A DNA stretch of 64,000 nucleotides from Rhodococcus rhodochrous. GTDB taxonomy: Bacteria; Actinomycetota; Actinomycetes; Mycobacteriales; Mycobacteriaceae. Made by a program: the position numbers and the translations under genes. Where the stretch lies: contig NZ_CP027557.1 of assembly GCF_014854695.1 (NCBI RefSeq), forward strand, positions 3,224,001-3,288,000, in the 5' to 3' direction. Positions within the stretch are counted from its first letter, which is position 1. Every line of letters starts with the position of its first letter. Shown here one piece after another: positions 8,961 through 20,427 of this stretch. Below the pieces are notes generated by a model. The model was not told where the DNA came from. It did not search any database and saw only the letters and a list, made by a program, of their open reading frames with translations.

Positions 8961-8975
8961 CCGGGCGAAGCCCGG
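8961..8975. terminator. Hairpin in convergent gap between WYL gene and small membrane gene
   Basis: CCGGGC-gaa-GCCCGG forms a 6-bp GC stem with a 3-nt loop between the WYL stop (8872) and the stop of the small membrane gene (8985). No U-tract follows. It is a plausible bidirectional terminator, and nothing else is seen in this 112-nt gap. Confidence 0.4.
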
Positions 8976-8984
8976 TTCGGCGCG

Positions 8985-9239
8985 TCAGCTTCCGGGACGG
9001 TCGTCCTCGGCGGGACCGAAGGCCCGGCGGGCCGACCGCGTCGATACGACACCCATGGCCACGACGGCCGCCACGATGCCGACCAACGCGATGACGAGCC
9101 CGACGACGGGCGTGGGCCGGACCGCCACCACGATGATGGCGGTGACGAGCAGGACGACGGTCGCCGTACCGACGGACAGCAGCGCGTGACGGCCGAAGGA
9201 GAACTCTCCGCTCGGCCGTCCGCGCCGCGGCCCGGTCAC
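8985..9239 (-). CDS. Small two-TM membrane protein coupled to hisH
   Basis: Encodes 84 aa with two hydrophobic segments (about residues 17-38 and 43-64) and a basic or acidic tail ending in EDDRPGS. GTG 9237-9239 overlaps the hisH TGA (GTGA), so it is the last gene of the hisD-to-hisH unit. I do not recognise a family function. Coupling to hisH is conserved-looking but not proof of a role in histidine metabolism. Confidence 0.75.
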   Translation of the reverse strand: MTGPRRGRPSGEFSFGRHALLSVGTATVVLLVTAIIVVAVRPTPVVGLVIALVGIVAAVVAMGVVSTRSARRAFGPAEDDRPGS

Positions 9240-9871
9240 AACGAGTTGACCCAGTTCTGCAGCAACTGTGCGCCGGCGTCGCCGGACTTCTCCGGGTGGA
9301 ACTGGGTGGCCGAGAGCGGACCGTTCTCGACGGCAGCGACGAAGCGGCTGCCGTGCTCGGCCCAGGTCACCTTCGGCGGCGCGAGACGCTCGGGAGCGTC
9401 GAGTTCCCACTTGCGGGCGGCGTAGGTGTGGACGAAGTAGAAGCGGGTGTCGGCGTCCATGCCGGCGAAGAGCACCGAATCGGCGGGGGCCTCGACGGTG
9501 TTCCAGCCCATGTGCGGCAGCACCGGCGCGTCCAGACGCTCGACCGTGCCCGGCCACTCGCCGCAGCCCTCGGTCTCGATGCCGTGTTCGACGCCGCGTT
9601 CGAACAGGATCTGCATGCCGACGCAGATGCCGAGCACCGGACGACCGCCTGCGAGGCGGGTGCCGATGATCTTGTCTCCGCCGACGCTGCGCAGGCCCTT
9701 CATGCACGCATCGAAGGCACCGACGCCGGGGACGACGAGTCCGTCGGCGGCGAGCGCGATCTTCGGGTCGGCAGTGACCTCCACATGCACGCCGGTACGG
9801 GCGACTGCCCGCGTGGCGGAGTGGAGATTGCCCGAGCCGTAGTCGAGGACGGCGACCGTGGTTGCGCTCAT
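9236..9871 (-). CDS. hisH: Imidazole glycerol phosphate synthase, glutaminase subunit
   Basis: Encodes 211 aa of a class I glutamine amidotransferase that supplies ammonia to HisF. The catalytic triad is visible: Cys83 in GICVGMQ, His192 and Glu194 in QFHPEK. ATG 9869-9871 gives the usual length and N-terminus ([13 protein letters not shown]). It follows the MFS gene by 10 nt and overlaps the next small membrane gene. Confidence 0.97.
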   Translation of the reverse strand: MSATTVAVLDYGSGNLHSATRAVARTGVHVEVTADPKIALAADGLVVPGVGAFDACMKGLRSVGGDKIIGTRLAGGRPVLGICVGMQILFERGVEHGIETEGCGEWPGTVERLDAPVLPHMGWNTVEAPADSVLFAGMDADTRFYFVHTYAARKWELDAPERLAPPKVTWAEHGSRFVAAVENGPLSATQFHPEKSGDAGAQLLQNWVNSL

Positions 9872-9881
9872 GATGTCGATT

Positions 9882-11039
9882 CTATGTGGTGGGACGGGGA
9901 CGTTCCGACGGCCCGGCCAGTCGGGCCAGCAACGGCAGCGCCGGGACCAGGACCGCGGCGGCGGCGAAGGCCGCCGGGTATCCGGCCGCGGCGGCCACCG
10001 CGCCGAGGGCGAACGAACCGGCGCCGGTGCCGGCGTCGAAGCCGATGTTCCAGGCGGCGCTCGCCGACCCGGTGTTGCCCGCGCCGGCGCGACGGAACGC
10101 GACGAGCAGCGCCTCGTTCTGCACGACACCGAAGCCGAAGCCGAAGGCGATCGCGGCGACGATCAGCAGCACCGCTCCCCCTCGGTCGTCGGCGACGAGC
10201 GCGAAGGGAATCATCGCCAGGCCCGCGAGCCCGAGACCGACCGGCAGCAATTTGCCGGCGCCGATCCGGTCCGCGACGGAACCGGCCGCGTACCGCCCGA
10301 TCAGCGAGGACGCGCTGAGCACGGCCAATGCCGCCGCGACGGGCAGGCCGGCGACCGCGATGCGCAACAGCGAGGTGAGACCGCCGTAGGCGATCGCACC
10401 CGCGCCCACCGCGACCAGCGGGAACAACAGCACGACCGGAGGCACCCGTCGCGCCGTCCGGGATTGTTTCGCGGTCAGCCGCGGCAGACGGATCGCGGCG
10501 AGCAGACCGGCGGACGAGATGATCGCGCCGAGCACGAACACCGGCGTGGTGGAGAACCGCTCGGCGATCGCCAGGCCGGCGGGCAGGCCGATCGTCTGGG
10601 ACGCGGCGATGGCGATGCCGAGCATGCCGGTGGCCCGGCCGAGCAATCGCGGCGGCGCGAGTTCGCCGACGAGGGCGGCCGCCGCCACGGTGATCATGCC
10701 GAAACCGATACCGCGCAGCGCGGAGATGCCGAGCACCGGCGCCGGAGCCATCGATACGAGGAACAACAGCGACGGCGGCCCGAGGAACAGGCAGCCGGCC
10801 GCGAGCGTCGCGCGGTGACCGAACGCGCGCAGCAGTCGCGGCATCGCGAGCTGGGTGAGGACGGTGGTGAACATGAACACCGCCGTCACCGACCCGGCGA
10901 GCGTGTCGCTGCCGCCGGCCTCGGCGATCGCCCAGGGCACGACCGGCAGCAGCAACGAGAAGCCGCCGAAGGCCGCCGCGGACGTCGACCACGCCGGGAT
11001 CAGACCACGAACGGTGAACAGTCCTTGTTGTTCCGCCAC
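9882..11039 (-). CDS. Major facilitator superfamily transporter inside the his operon
   Basis: Encodes 385 aa with about 12 hydrophobic segments and typical MFS loops ([17 protein letters not shown] between TM2 and TM3; a similar [13 protein letters not shown] in the second half). It starts with GTG 11037-11039, directly after the stop of the 51-aa gene (stop at 11041-11043). It lies between hisB and hisH in the same direction with gaps of about 10 nt or less, so it is co-transcribed with histidine genes. The substrate is unknown; export of an imidazole or amino-acid-like compound would fit the context but is speculation. Confidence 0.87.
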   Translation of the reverse strand: MAEQQGLFTVRGLIPAWSTSAAAFGGFSLLLPVVPWAIAEAGGSDTLAGSVTAVFMFTTVLTQLAMPRLLRAFGHRATLAAGCLFLGPPSLLFLVSMAPAPVLGISALRGIGFGMITVAAAALVGELAPPRLLGRATGMLGIAIAASQTIGLPAGLAIAERFSTTPVFVLGAIISSAGLLAAIRLPRLTAKQSRTARRVPPVVLLFPLVAVGAGAIAYGGLTSLLRIAVAGLPVAAALAVLSASSLIGRYAAGSVADRIGAGKLLPVGLGLAGLAMIPFALVADDRGGAVLLIVAAIAFGFGFGVVQNEALLVAFRRAGAGNTGSASAAWNIGFDAGTGAGSFALGAVAAAAGYPAAFAAAAVLVPALPLLARLAGPSERPRPTT

Positions 11040-11040
11040 G

Positions 11041-11196
11041 TCAGAGCAGCCGGAAGACGCCCGCGGCGACGGCCAGCACGGTCAGAGCCAGCAGCACACC
11101 CGCGAACAACGTGTTGCGCGCCTTCCACATCGACCACGTTCCGCCCGCGGCGAATCCGGCCACGATGAAGCACAGGTAGGTGAGGACGACATCCAT
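11041..11196 (-). CDS. 51-aa membrane protein between hisB and the MFS gene
   Basis: ATG 11194-11196 opens a 51-codon frame starting MDVVLTYLCFIVAGF and ending AVAAGVFRLL. Two hydrophobic stretches (about 4-18 and 30-50) flank a short basic loop WSMWKARN. It begins 3 nt before the end of the hisB intergenic space and stops 1 nt before the MFS start, so spacing is operon-like on both sides. Function unknown. It may be a small partner of the MFS protein. Confidence 0.7.
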   Translation of the reverse strand: MDVVLTYLCFIVAGFAAGGTWSMWKARNTLFAGVLLALTVLAVAAGVFRLL

Positions 11197-11199
11197 ATG

Positions 11200-14257
<3,058 letters not shown>

Positions 14258-14378
14258 GAGGTGTCCTCTCTCGTCGAACAGGGATCACCCTCTACTATCC
14301 CGCATCCCCCGACGACGTTCGAAGTCGCGCCCGCGTGAGGATGCTCTCGGCACGGATCACCGTGCTTATGCTGTCGGC
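14258..14378. promoter_or_regulatory. Divergent promoter region hisD / XRE regulator
   Basis: Of 121 nt, the plus strand has TATGCT (14367-14372) exactly 6 nt before ATG 14379, a good leaderless -10 for the XRE gene. The minus strand carries a GATAGT-like -10 before hisD with a longer leader and a ribosome site. I see no T-box or his attenuator-like peptide. Confidence 0.45.
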
Positions 14379-14762
14379 ATGGACGAGGACGAGTCGCGCC
14401 CGAGCACGTTGGGCGAGTTGATCCGCCGCCAGCGTGAACTCGCAGAACTGCCCATGCGTCAGCTCGCGGCGATGGTGGGCATCTCGAATCCGTACCTGTC
14501 GCAGATCGAACGGAACCTGCGGGCGCCGAGCGAGCGTGTGCTGCAAGCGATCGCCGAACAGTTGCACCTGTCCGCGGACACCCTCGCGGCCCACGCGCAG
14601 GCCGACGACGGAGCGGAGTCCGCCGTGCTGCGGGCGATTCGCGAGGATCCCGACCTGACCAATCCCCAGCGGCGTTCGCTCGAGGAGATGTACGAGGCGT
14701 TCCGGGAGGTCACCGTCGCGCGTCGTCGGCGTGGCGGAGGGCGCGAACCCGGCGAGGAGTGA
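14379..14762 (+). CDS. XRE-family helix-turn-helix regulator upstream of PHA synthase
   Basis: Encodes 127 aa. The HTH lies at about residues 11-66 (LGELIRRQRELAELPMRQLA and ISNPYLSQIERNLRAPS), followed by a charged C-terminal tail with RRRRGGGR. It precedes phaC by 177 nt in the same direction. A regulator at this place in PHA loci commonly controls phasin expression, so control of phaC/phaP is likely by context. The mRNA looks leaderless: a -10 ends 6 nt before the ATG and there is no ribosome site. Confidence 0.85.
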   Translation: MDEDESRPSTLGELIRRQRELAELPMRQLAAMVGISNPYLSQIERNLRAPSERVLQAIAEQLHLSADTLAAHAQADDGAESAVLRAIREDPDLTNPQRRSLEEMYEAFREVTVARRRRGGGREPGEE

Positions 14763-14939
14763 GCATTCTCACAATCGCCACCAGGCGGGTTCGTGCGTCA
14801 CGCAGCAGCCGAGGTCAGCCCGATTTCGTCACGTCGTCGGCGAACATGCAGGTAGCACGTACCTGGGGGTAAGGTGCGCGCCTCCGTCGGCGGCGTCAAC
14901 ATCGGCTCCGGACCATTCACCCAGTTCTGGAGTTGCTCG
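14763..14939 (+). promoter_or_regulatory. phaC upstream region with 5-5-5 palindrome
   Basis: 177 nt without a gene. It holds AGGTA-gcacg-TACCT at 14850-14864, a perfect 5-bp inverted repeat with 5-bp spacer about 75 nt before the chosen phaC start, and a GGAG ribosome site at 14928-14931. The palindrome may be a binding site for the XRE regulator or simply a small hairpin. Confidence 0.35.
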
Positions 14940-16628
14940 GTGCTCAACCATCTGCAGAAGAAGCTCACCTCCTCCCTCGACCCGATCGGGTGGGGACCGG
15001 CCGTCGCATCCGTCGCCGGCCGTGCAGTGAAGAATCCGCGGGCCGTGGCCGGCGCGACCACGGAGTACGCCGGTCGTCTGGCGAACATCCCGGCGGCGGC
15101 GACACGCGTGTGGAACGCCGCCGATCCGCAGCCCCCGGTGCCGCTGGATCCGAAGGACCGCCGGTTCTCCGATGCCGCCTGGAAGGAGAATCCGGCCTAC
15201 TTCTCGCTGCTGCAGAGCTATCTCGCCACCCGCGAGTACGTCGAGGACCTCGCCGACGCCGGCTCGGGCGATCCCGTGCAGGACGGCAAGGCCCGTCAGT
15301 TCGCGAACCTGATGTTCGACGCGCTCGCCCCGTCGAACTTCCTCATCAACCCGGGTGTGCTCGTGCGCGCACTCGACACCGGTGGCGCTAGCCTGTTCCG
15401 CGGCGCGAAGTACGCCATCGAGGACGTCGTGCACCGGAAGGGCCTGCCGCTCAAGGTCGATCGCGAGGCGTTCACCCTCGGCGAGAACATGGCCGCGACC
15501 CCCGGCAAGGTCGTCTTCCGCAACGACCTCATCGAGGTCATCCAGTACGCCCCGCAGACCGGTGAGGTGCACGAGATCCCGATCCTGGCGGCGCCGCCGT
15601 GGATCAACAAGTACTACATCCTCGATCTCGCGCCGCAGCGCAGCCTCATCGAGTGGGCCGTGCAGCACAACCGCACCGTGTTCGCGATCTCGTACCGCAA
15701 CCCGGACGAGTCGATGCACGAGATCACGATGGACGACTACTACCGCCAGGGAGTCTCCGCGGCGCTCGACGTCGTCGAGGAGGTCACCGGCTCGTCGCGC
15801 ATCGAGGTGCTGTCGATCTGCCTGGGCGGCGCGATGGCAGCCATGGCCGCGGCGCGCATGGGCAAGCTGGGCGACAAGCGCATCAGCGCGTTCACGATGC
15901 TCAACACGCTCCTGGACTACAGCGAGGTCGGCGAGCTCGCGCTGCTGACCGACCCGGCGACGCTCGACCGTGTCGAGTTCCGGATGAGCAAGCAGGGCTT
16001 CCTCTCGGGCAACGAGATGGCCGGCAGCTTCGACATGATCCGTGCACGCGATCTGATCTTCAACTACTGGGTGTCGCGGTGGATGAAGGGCGAGAAGCCC
16101 GCCGCCTTCGACATCCTGGCGTGGAACGAGGACAGCACCCGCATGCCGGCGAAGATGCACTCGCACTACCTGCGGTCGCTGTACGGCCGCAACGAGCTCG
16201 CGCGCGGCGTGTACGAACTCGACGGCGAGGTCCTCGACCTGTCGGACATCACGTGCGACACCTACGTGGTGGGCGCCATCAACGACCACATCGTGCCGTG
16301 GACCTCGTCGTACAAGGCGACGGGCCTGCTCGGCGGGTCGGTCCGGTACGTCCTGACCAGCGGTGGCCACGTGGCCGGCGCGGTCAATCCCCCCAACCCG
16401 AAGGCCTGGTTCGAGGCCGTCGGAGCGCCCGACTCCGAGAAGCTCCCGAAGCTGCCCGAGGACCCGAAGGCGTGGTCGGAGAAGGCCACTCGCACCGCAG
16501 GGTCGTGGTGGGAGGACTGGACCGCATGGTCGACGAAGCGGGCCGGTGAGCTCGTCGCTCCCCCGGCGATGGGCAGCGCGCAGCATCCGCCGCTGTGCGA
16601 TGCCCCGGGAACGTATGTCTTCGGGTGA
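14940..16628 (+). CDS. phaC: Polyhydroxyalkanoate synthase (class I)
   Basis: Encodes 562 aa from GTG 14940. It polymerises (R)-3-hydroxyacyl-CoA into storage polyester on the granule surface. The alpha/beta-hydrolase catalytic triad is visible: Cys294 in SICLGGAM (synthases carry Cys in the lipase-box position), Asp449 in NDHIVPW and His477 in SGGHVAG. The GTG at 14874 would add 22 residues of non-family-like sequence. The later GTG has GGAG 8 nt upstream and begins LNHLQKKLTSSLDP, so I prefer it. Phasin and a related hydrolase follow in the same direction, so granule synthesis, coating and possibly turnover are encoded together. Confidence 0.94.
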   Translation: MLNHLQKKLTSSLDPIGWGPAVASVAGRAVKNPRAVAGATTEYAGRLANIPAAATRVWNAADPQPPVPLDPKDRRFSDAAWKENPAYFSLLQSYLATREYVEDLADAGSGDPVQDGKARQFANLMFDALAPSNFLINPGVLVRALDTGGASLFRGAKYAIEDVVHRKGLPLKVDREAFTLGENMAATPGKVVFRNDLIEVIQYAPQTGEVHEIPILAAPPWINKYYILDLAPQRSLIEWAVQHNRTVFAISYRNPDESMHEITMDDYYRQGVSAALDVVEEVTGSSRIEVLSICLGGAMAAMAAARMGKLGDKRISAFTMLNTLLDYSEVGELALLTDPATLDRVEFRMSKQGFLSGNEMAGSFDMIRARDLIFNYWVSRWMKGEKPAAFDILAWNEDSTRMPAKMHSHYLRSLYGRNELARGVYELDGEVLDLSDITCDTYVVGAINDHIVPWTSSYKATGLLGGSVRYVLTSGGHVAGAVNPPNPKAWFEAVGAPDSEKLPKLPEDPKAWSEKATRTAGSWWEDWTAWSTKRAGELVAPPAMGSAQHPPLCDAPGTYVFG

Positions 16629-16636
16629 CATTGCGT

Positions 16637-16666
16637 GTTAGCTATCATTTTGCTAACTTGCTAACA
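16637..16666 (+). promoter_or_regulatory. Repeated GTTAGC/GCTAAC sites before the phasin gene
   Basis: Three hexamers lie in 30 nt: GTTAGC (16637-16642), GCTAAC (16652-16657) and GCTAAC (16660-16665). TGTTAGC (16636-16642) pairs with GCTAACA (16660-16666) as a 7-bp inverted repeat around the middle copy. The segment is AT-rich against its surroundings and lies 72 nt before the phasin ATG. It looks like an operator, plausibly for the local XRE regulator. Confidence 0.55.
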
Positions 16667-16737
16667 GCGCTGATCCGAGCGCACCCCCACAGGGGAAGCC
16701 CCGCTCCTGTCACGAGCGCCCACGGAAGGTACACACC

Positions 16738-17163
16738 ATGACCGCACCGACCAAGACCACCGCCGCCAACGCCAAGGCCACCGATGCCGCGGCCAAGGCG
16801 ACCGAAGCCGCCACGAAGGCCGCCGCCGAGGCCACCGCAACGGCCCAGCAGTCGGCCGAGAAGCTGACCTCGACGGCCGCTGCGGTTGCCGACAAGGCCG
16901 CGACCGAGTTCACCAAGACCGTCGACGAGGCCACCGAGCGCTTCCAGGAGTTCAACGCGAAGTTCGTCGACGCCGCGAAGCAGAGCGGAAACCTCGGTGT
17001 CGACACCTACGAGAAGGCCGTCTCGAGCCTCCTGGATCTGCAGGAGAAGGTCGCCGACGCCACCCCCGTCGAGTGGGTCGCCGATCTCGCCAAGGCGCAG
17101 GTCTCCTTCGCTCGCGAGCTCACCACCACCGTCACGAGCACCGCTCGCGACCTGCTGAAGTAA
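16738..17163 (+). CDS. phaP: Phasin, PHA granule-associated protein
   Basis: Encodes 141 aa, very rich in Ala, Thr, Lys and Glu. An N-terminal low-complexity region with AAAKATEAATKAAAEATATA-type heptads (about 8-55) precedes an amphipathic helical region (FTKTVDEATERFQEFNAKF; SSLLDLQEKVADATPVEWV). No transmembrane segment or signal peptide is seen. The composition and place 3' of phaC match the small granule-coating proteins of Rhodococcus. It would bind the polymer surface and set granule size. Own promoter and operator likely lie at 16637-16666. Confidence 0.9.
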   Translation: MTAPTKTTAANAKATDAAAKATEAATKAAAEATATAQQSAEKLTSTAAAVADKAATEFTKTVDEATERFQEFNAKFVDAAKQSGNLGVDTYEKAVSSLLDLQEKVADATPVEWVADLAKAQVSFARELTTTVTSTARDLLK

Positions 17164-17228
17164 TCGTCGACTCACTCGATGCAGTCGATACCGAACACCG
17201 CATCAGCGGACGTTCTCCGGTGCAGTGC

Positions 17229-18347
17229 ATGCTGACACCGACACCAGCCCGGATCGCCGCGGCCCCGTTTCGTCTCGGGACCGCGGCGATCGCGGGCTGG
17301 AGCGGCTATCTCGCCGGCCTCGTACGACGCGGCGCCACGCCGTGCACGCTGGTCTCCGACGCGAACCGGTACAGCCGCGCCCTGACCTCGGCCACGCCGC
17401 CGCGCTGGACCACGGACTGGCCGGTGGAGTGCCGGTGGTCCCTCGGAGCTCTGCGTGATTGCAGCACCCCCGATCCCGCACGCGACGAGATCCCCACGCT
17501 GTTGCTGCCGCCGCAGGCCGGCACCCACTCGTGCATCGTCGACCATTCCGCCGACCGCAGCCAGGTCGAAGCCCTCAGGGCCGGTGGTCTTACCCGCCTG
17601 CACTGCCTCGACTGGGCACCCGCGACTCCCGCGACGGACGACTGCTCGATCGATGAGCACCTGGCGGTCGTCACCGAGGCCGTCGACCATCTCGGTGGCC
17701 GGGTGAACCTGATCGGCGACAGCCAGGGCGGGTGGCTCGGCACGATCTACACGGCACTGCATCCCGAGCGCGTGCACTCGCTGACCGTGGCGGGAGCACC
17801 CATCGACTTCCACGTCGACCAGCCGGCGCTGTCGGTGCTCGCCCACGCGCCCCGCGGGGCCGCGGCCACGACGATCGACTTCTGGTACGGGGCGGCGCGG
17901 GCCGTCGGAGTGCCGACCACCGATCCGATCGGTGAGATCGAACGAGCGATGACACTGCTCGGCCTGCTCCACGATCCCGACGAAGTGGCGCGCTGGGAGG
18001 CCGAACGGCACTGGTTCACCTGGAAGCAGGAGATCCCTTCGGCCTTCCGCGAATGGATCATGCGGCACCTGTTCGTGGGCAACGAACTCGTCGCCGGCAC
18101 ACTGAAGGCCGAAGGACGCGTCGTCGACCTCTCGGCCGTCGAGTGCCCGGTCCACCTCATCGCCGGGTCCGCCGATCCGATCGCAACTCCCCGGCAGGTC
18201 ACCGCGCTGGCCGAGCACGTGTCGACCCCGCCGGAGAGGATCACCACCACGATCGCCGATGCCGGCCACATCGGGCTGTTCATCGGCCGCCGTGCGCTCA
18301 CGGAGGTGTGGACGCCGCACGCCCGTCGCGTCGCGGCGTCGGCGTGA
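17229..18347 (+). CDS. Alpha/beta hydrolase of the PHA locus, PHA-depolymerase-like
   Basis: Encodes about 372 aa from ATG 17229 (start uncertain; GTG 17220 is also in frame). A serine-hydrolase triad is visible: Ser165 in GDSQGGW, Asp316 in AGSADPIA and His347 in DAGHIGLF. Overall order and length resemble PHA synthases and intracellular depolymerases, but the nucleophile is Ser, so polymer hydrolysis rather than synthesis is expected. It follows phaP by 65 nt in the same direction. A role in mobilising PHA is inferred from context. Confidence 0.75.
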   Translation: MLTPTPARIAAAPFRLGTAAIAGWSGYLAGLVRRGATPCTLVSDANRYSRALTSATPPRWTTDWPVECRWSLGALRDCSTPDPARDEIPTLLLPPQAGTHSCIVDHSADRSQVEALRAGGLTRLHCLDWAPATPATDDCSIDEHLAVVTEAVDHLGGRVNLIGDSQGGWLGTIYTALHPERVHSLTVAGAPIDFHVDQPALSVLAHAPRGAAATTIDFWYGAARAVGVPTTDPIGEIERAMTLLGLLHDPDEVARWEAERHWFTWKQEIPSAFREWIMRHLFVGNELVAGTLKAEGRVVDLSAVECPVHLIAGSADPIATPRQVTALAEHVSTPPERITTTIADAGHIGLFIGRRALTEVWTPHARRVAASA

Positions 18348-18351
18348 TCGT

Positions 18352-18382
18352 GCTGTCCCGGCCGCAGCGCGGTCGGGACAGC
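18352..18382. terminator. Bidirectional hairpin terminator
   Basis: GCTGTCCCG (18352-18360) and CGGGACAGC (18374-18382) form a perfect 9-bp stem. Flanking GATC/GATC bases extend it imperfectly. It fills the 37-nt convergent gap between the PHA-locus hydrolase and the DUF2470 gene. Confidence 0.75.
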
Positions 18383-18384
18383 GA

Positions 18385-18678
18385 TCAGGACGGGGTGTCG
18401 ACCCCGAGGCGCGTACACGCCGCCTTGTAGAGGTCGACGACGGCCGTGCGGAGTCCCGCCCGGTCGGTCACCGGCTCGAGCCACGGGATACGCACGGTGT
18501 GATCGCGACCGTCGATGACGACGACCCACTCCCCCGCCTCGCGGTCGACGCCGGTCATCCGAGCCTCGACGGCACCGGGCTCGGCGAAGGCACGCACGAT
18601 GAGCAGGCTGTCGGCCGCGTGGTCGTCGTTCATGTGGGCAGTCACAGCCGCCACCACCTGGCTGTCGAAGTCGGTCAC
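18385..18678 (-). CDS. DUF2470 family protein
   Basis: Encodes 97 aa from GTG 18676-18678. The segment VTAHMNDDHAADSLLI is the hallmark of DUF2470, a domain also found at the C-terminus of haem-utilisation and FMN-binding split-barrel proteins. Here it stands alone. No catalytic role is known to me. It lies downstream of nothing on its own strand (the nearest upstream gene is over 7 kb away on that strand apart from the WS/DGAT unit), so it is likely expressed from its own promoter or by read-through. Confidence 0.75.
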   Translation of the reverse strand: MTDFDSQVVAAVTAHMNDDHAADSLLIVRAFAEPGAVEARMTGVDREAGEWVVVIDGRDHTVRIPWLEPVTDRAGLRTAVVDLYKAACTRLGVDTPS

Positions 18679-18786
18679 GGGCGCTCAGCGTAGCCAATCG
18701 GGGCGGGCGACGGGCGTGTCGGTCCCGGTCGCGACCCCGCCCTGTCCGTTCGGTGATGCGGCGCAACGATTCTCGAAACGACGCGG

Positions 18787-20241
18787 TCAGCCGTGTTCGG
18801 CGTCGCTCTCGCCGCTCACCTCGTCGTCGATCTCCACCCGGACGCCGAGGGCGGATTCCAGCGCCTCGAGTTCCTCGTCGAAGTGATCGAGCAGCCGGAC
18901 GAGATCCGGGACCGTGCGACCGCAGGCCGTGAGACCGAAGGCGATCTCGTCGTCGGTGCTCGTGCACGTGATGTTCAGCGCCTGCCCGTCGACGGGCACC
19001 GACAGCGGATACAACGCGTCGACGCGCGCACCGTTCCAGTACAACGGCGCATCAGGGCCCGGCACGTTCGAGACGATCACGTTGAACGGCGGCCGCGGCA
19101 GCGCCCGGTTGCCGGTGAGTACTCCCACCGCCAGGGGCGCCACACCCACCGCGCTCGTCGCGAGACGACCGAGCTTCGACATCGAGTTCATCGCGTGCTT
19201 GCCCTCGATCATCGAACCGCGCACGCGCGCAAGACGTTCCACCGGGTCGGCGCACTGCGTCCCGAGTGTGCACATGAGGATGCCGATCTCGTTGCCCGAC
19301 GAGCTCCCGCTCCGACGCAACGAGACCGGGACCATCGCCACCAGCGAATCCTCCGGCAGCGCATCGTGTTCGGAGAGATACGTCCGCAGCGCCCCACCGG
19401 ACAGTTCGAGGACGACGTCGTTGAGCGTCGCGTCGGCCGCCTTGGACACCATCCGCAGTCGCTCGATCGGCCAGGACCGGGCCGCGAATCTGCGCGATCC
19501 GGAGATCTGCCGGTTGAGGATCGTGTTCGGAGCGCCCAGCGACAACGAACCACCGCGATTGTGCAAAGCACGGTCGACGGTGCCGACGAGCGCCGGAACC
19601 AGAGCGACCGCCTCGGACACGACGTTCACTGCATCGTTCACCGCACCGGTCGCCGCGCGGACGACGGCGCCGGGGAACCCGATCGCGGTACCCATCGCCG
19701 AGCGGCTCGACGACTGCGCGTCGGCGACCGCCCACGGGGCCGGCATGTCGGTGCGGTCCGGGTCGGTGCTGAGCGCACGGCGCAGCAGGCGCATCGCCCC
19801 CACCCCGTCGGCGACCGCGTGGTGGATCTTCACGTAGAGGGCGTAGCGACCGTCGGACAGCCCTTCGATCAGGTGCATCTCCCACAACGGGCGGGTGCGG
19901 TCGAGCAGCGACGCGTGCAGGCGGGAGACGAGTTCCCACAGATCGTCCATCGTGCCCGGGGACGGCAGCGCGTTGAACCGGACGTGGTAGTCGATCGAGA
20001 AGCGCGGATCGTCCTCCCATGCCCACTGCCCGAGGGTGAACAGCGAGCGGGTGGGCCGCTTGCGCCACAGCGGCCCGGCGGGTTCCTCCCGGGCGAGCGC
20101 CTCGGCGAACATCGACTTCAGGTCGCTCGCGTCCTTGCCCTCCGGCGGCTGGAACAGCAGGAGACCGCCGACATGCATCGGGTGGTCGCGCGACTCGCCG
20201 AGCAGGAACATCGAGTCGGTCGGTGACATCGGTAACCGCAT
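18787..20241 (-). CDS. Wax ester synthase / diacylglycerol acyltransferase (WS/DGAT)
   Basis: Encodes 484 aa from ATG 20239-20241, with GGAGG 12 nt upstream; the frame is open 16 codons further. It transfers an acyl group from acyl-CoA to long-chain alcohols or diacylglycerol to make wax ester or triacylglycerol. The active-site motif HHAVADG is at 140-146. Family N-terminus (MRLPMSPTDSMFLLGE), PLW at 118-120 and the ND-motif region (DATLNDVVLELSGGALR) are present. Rhodococci carry many paralogues of this enzyme. It adds to the storage theme of the PHA locus next door. Confidence 0.93.
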   Translation of the reverse strand: MRLPMSPTDSMFLLGESRDHPMHVGGLLLFQPPEGKDASDLKSMFAEALAREEPAGPLWRKRPTRSLFTLGQWAWEDDPRFSIDYHVRFNALPSPGTMDDLWELVSRLHASLLDRTRPLWEMHLIEGLSDGRYALYVKIHHAVADGVGAMRLLRRALSTDPDRTDMPAPWAVADAQSSSRSAMGTAIGFPGAVVRAATGAVNDAVNVVSEAVALVPALVGTVDRALHNRGGSLSLGAPNTILNRQISGSRRFAARSWPIERLRMVSKAADATLNDVVLELSGGALRTYLSEHDALPEDSLVAMVPVSLRRSGSSSGNEIGILMCTLGTQCADPVERLARVRGSMIEGKHAMNSMSKLGRLATSAVGVAPLAVGVLTGNRALPRPPFNVIVSNVPGPDAPLYWNGARVDALYPLSVPVDGQALNITCTSTDDEIAFGLTACGRTVPDLVRLLDHFDEELEALESALGVRVEIDDEVSGESDAEHG

Positions 20242-20427
20242 CGTGTTCTGTCTTCCTCCCCCACCCGGCACCGGCGACAACCGGAGCACCGCCCCTACGT
20301 GACCGGTACCGGCACGTCGATGTGCTGTCAGTTCTACCCCAGAAAGCGCACGTGCGGGATCGTCTCACCGACGGATGTTCCGGTGGCGCGTCCGATTCGT
20401 CCCTGCCGTGACCTGCGACCTACACGC

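Noticed and set aside
14258-14378. T-box or histidine attenuator before hisD
   Set aside because: No leader peptide with His codon run and no T-box-like conserved stretch in the 121 nt upstream of hisD.
14874-14939. Earlier GTG start for phaC
   Set aside because: The extra 22 residues do not look like a PHA synthase N-terminus, and the later GTG has a better-placed GGAG site.
20242-20427. Possible small gene or riboswitch in the WS/DGAT-nadC gap
   Set aside because: Only short off-centre palindromic bases (around CCGGTACCGG) and no ORF with a ribosome site.
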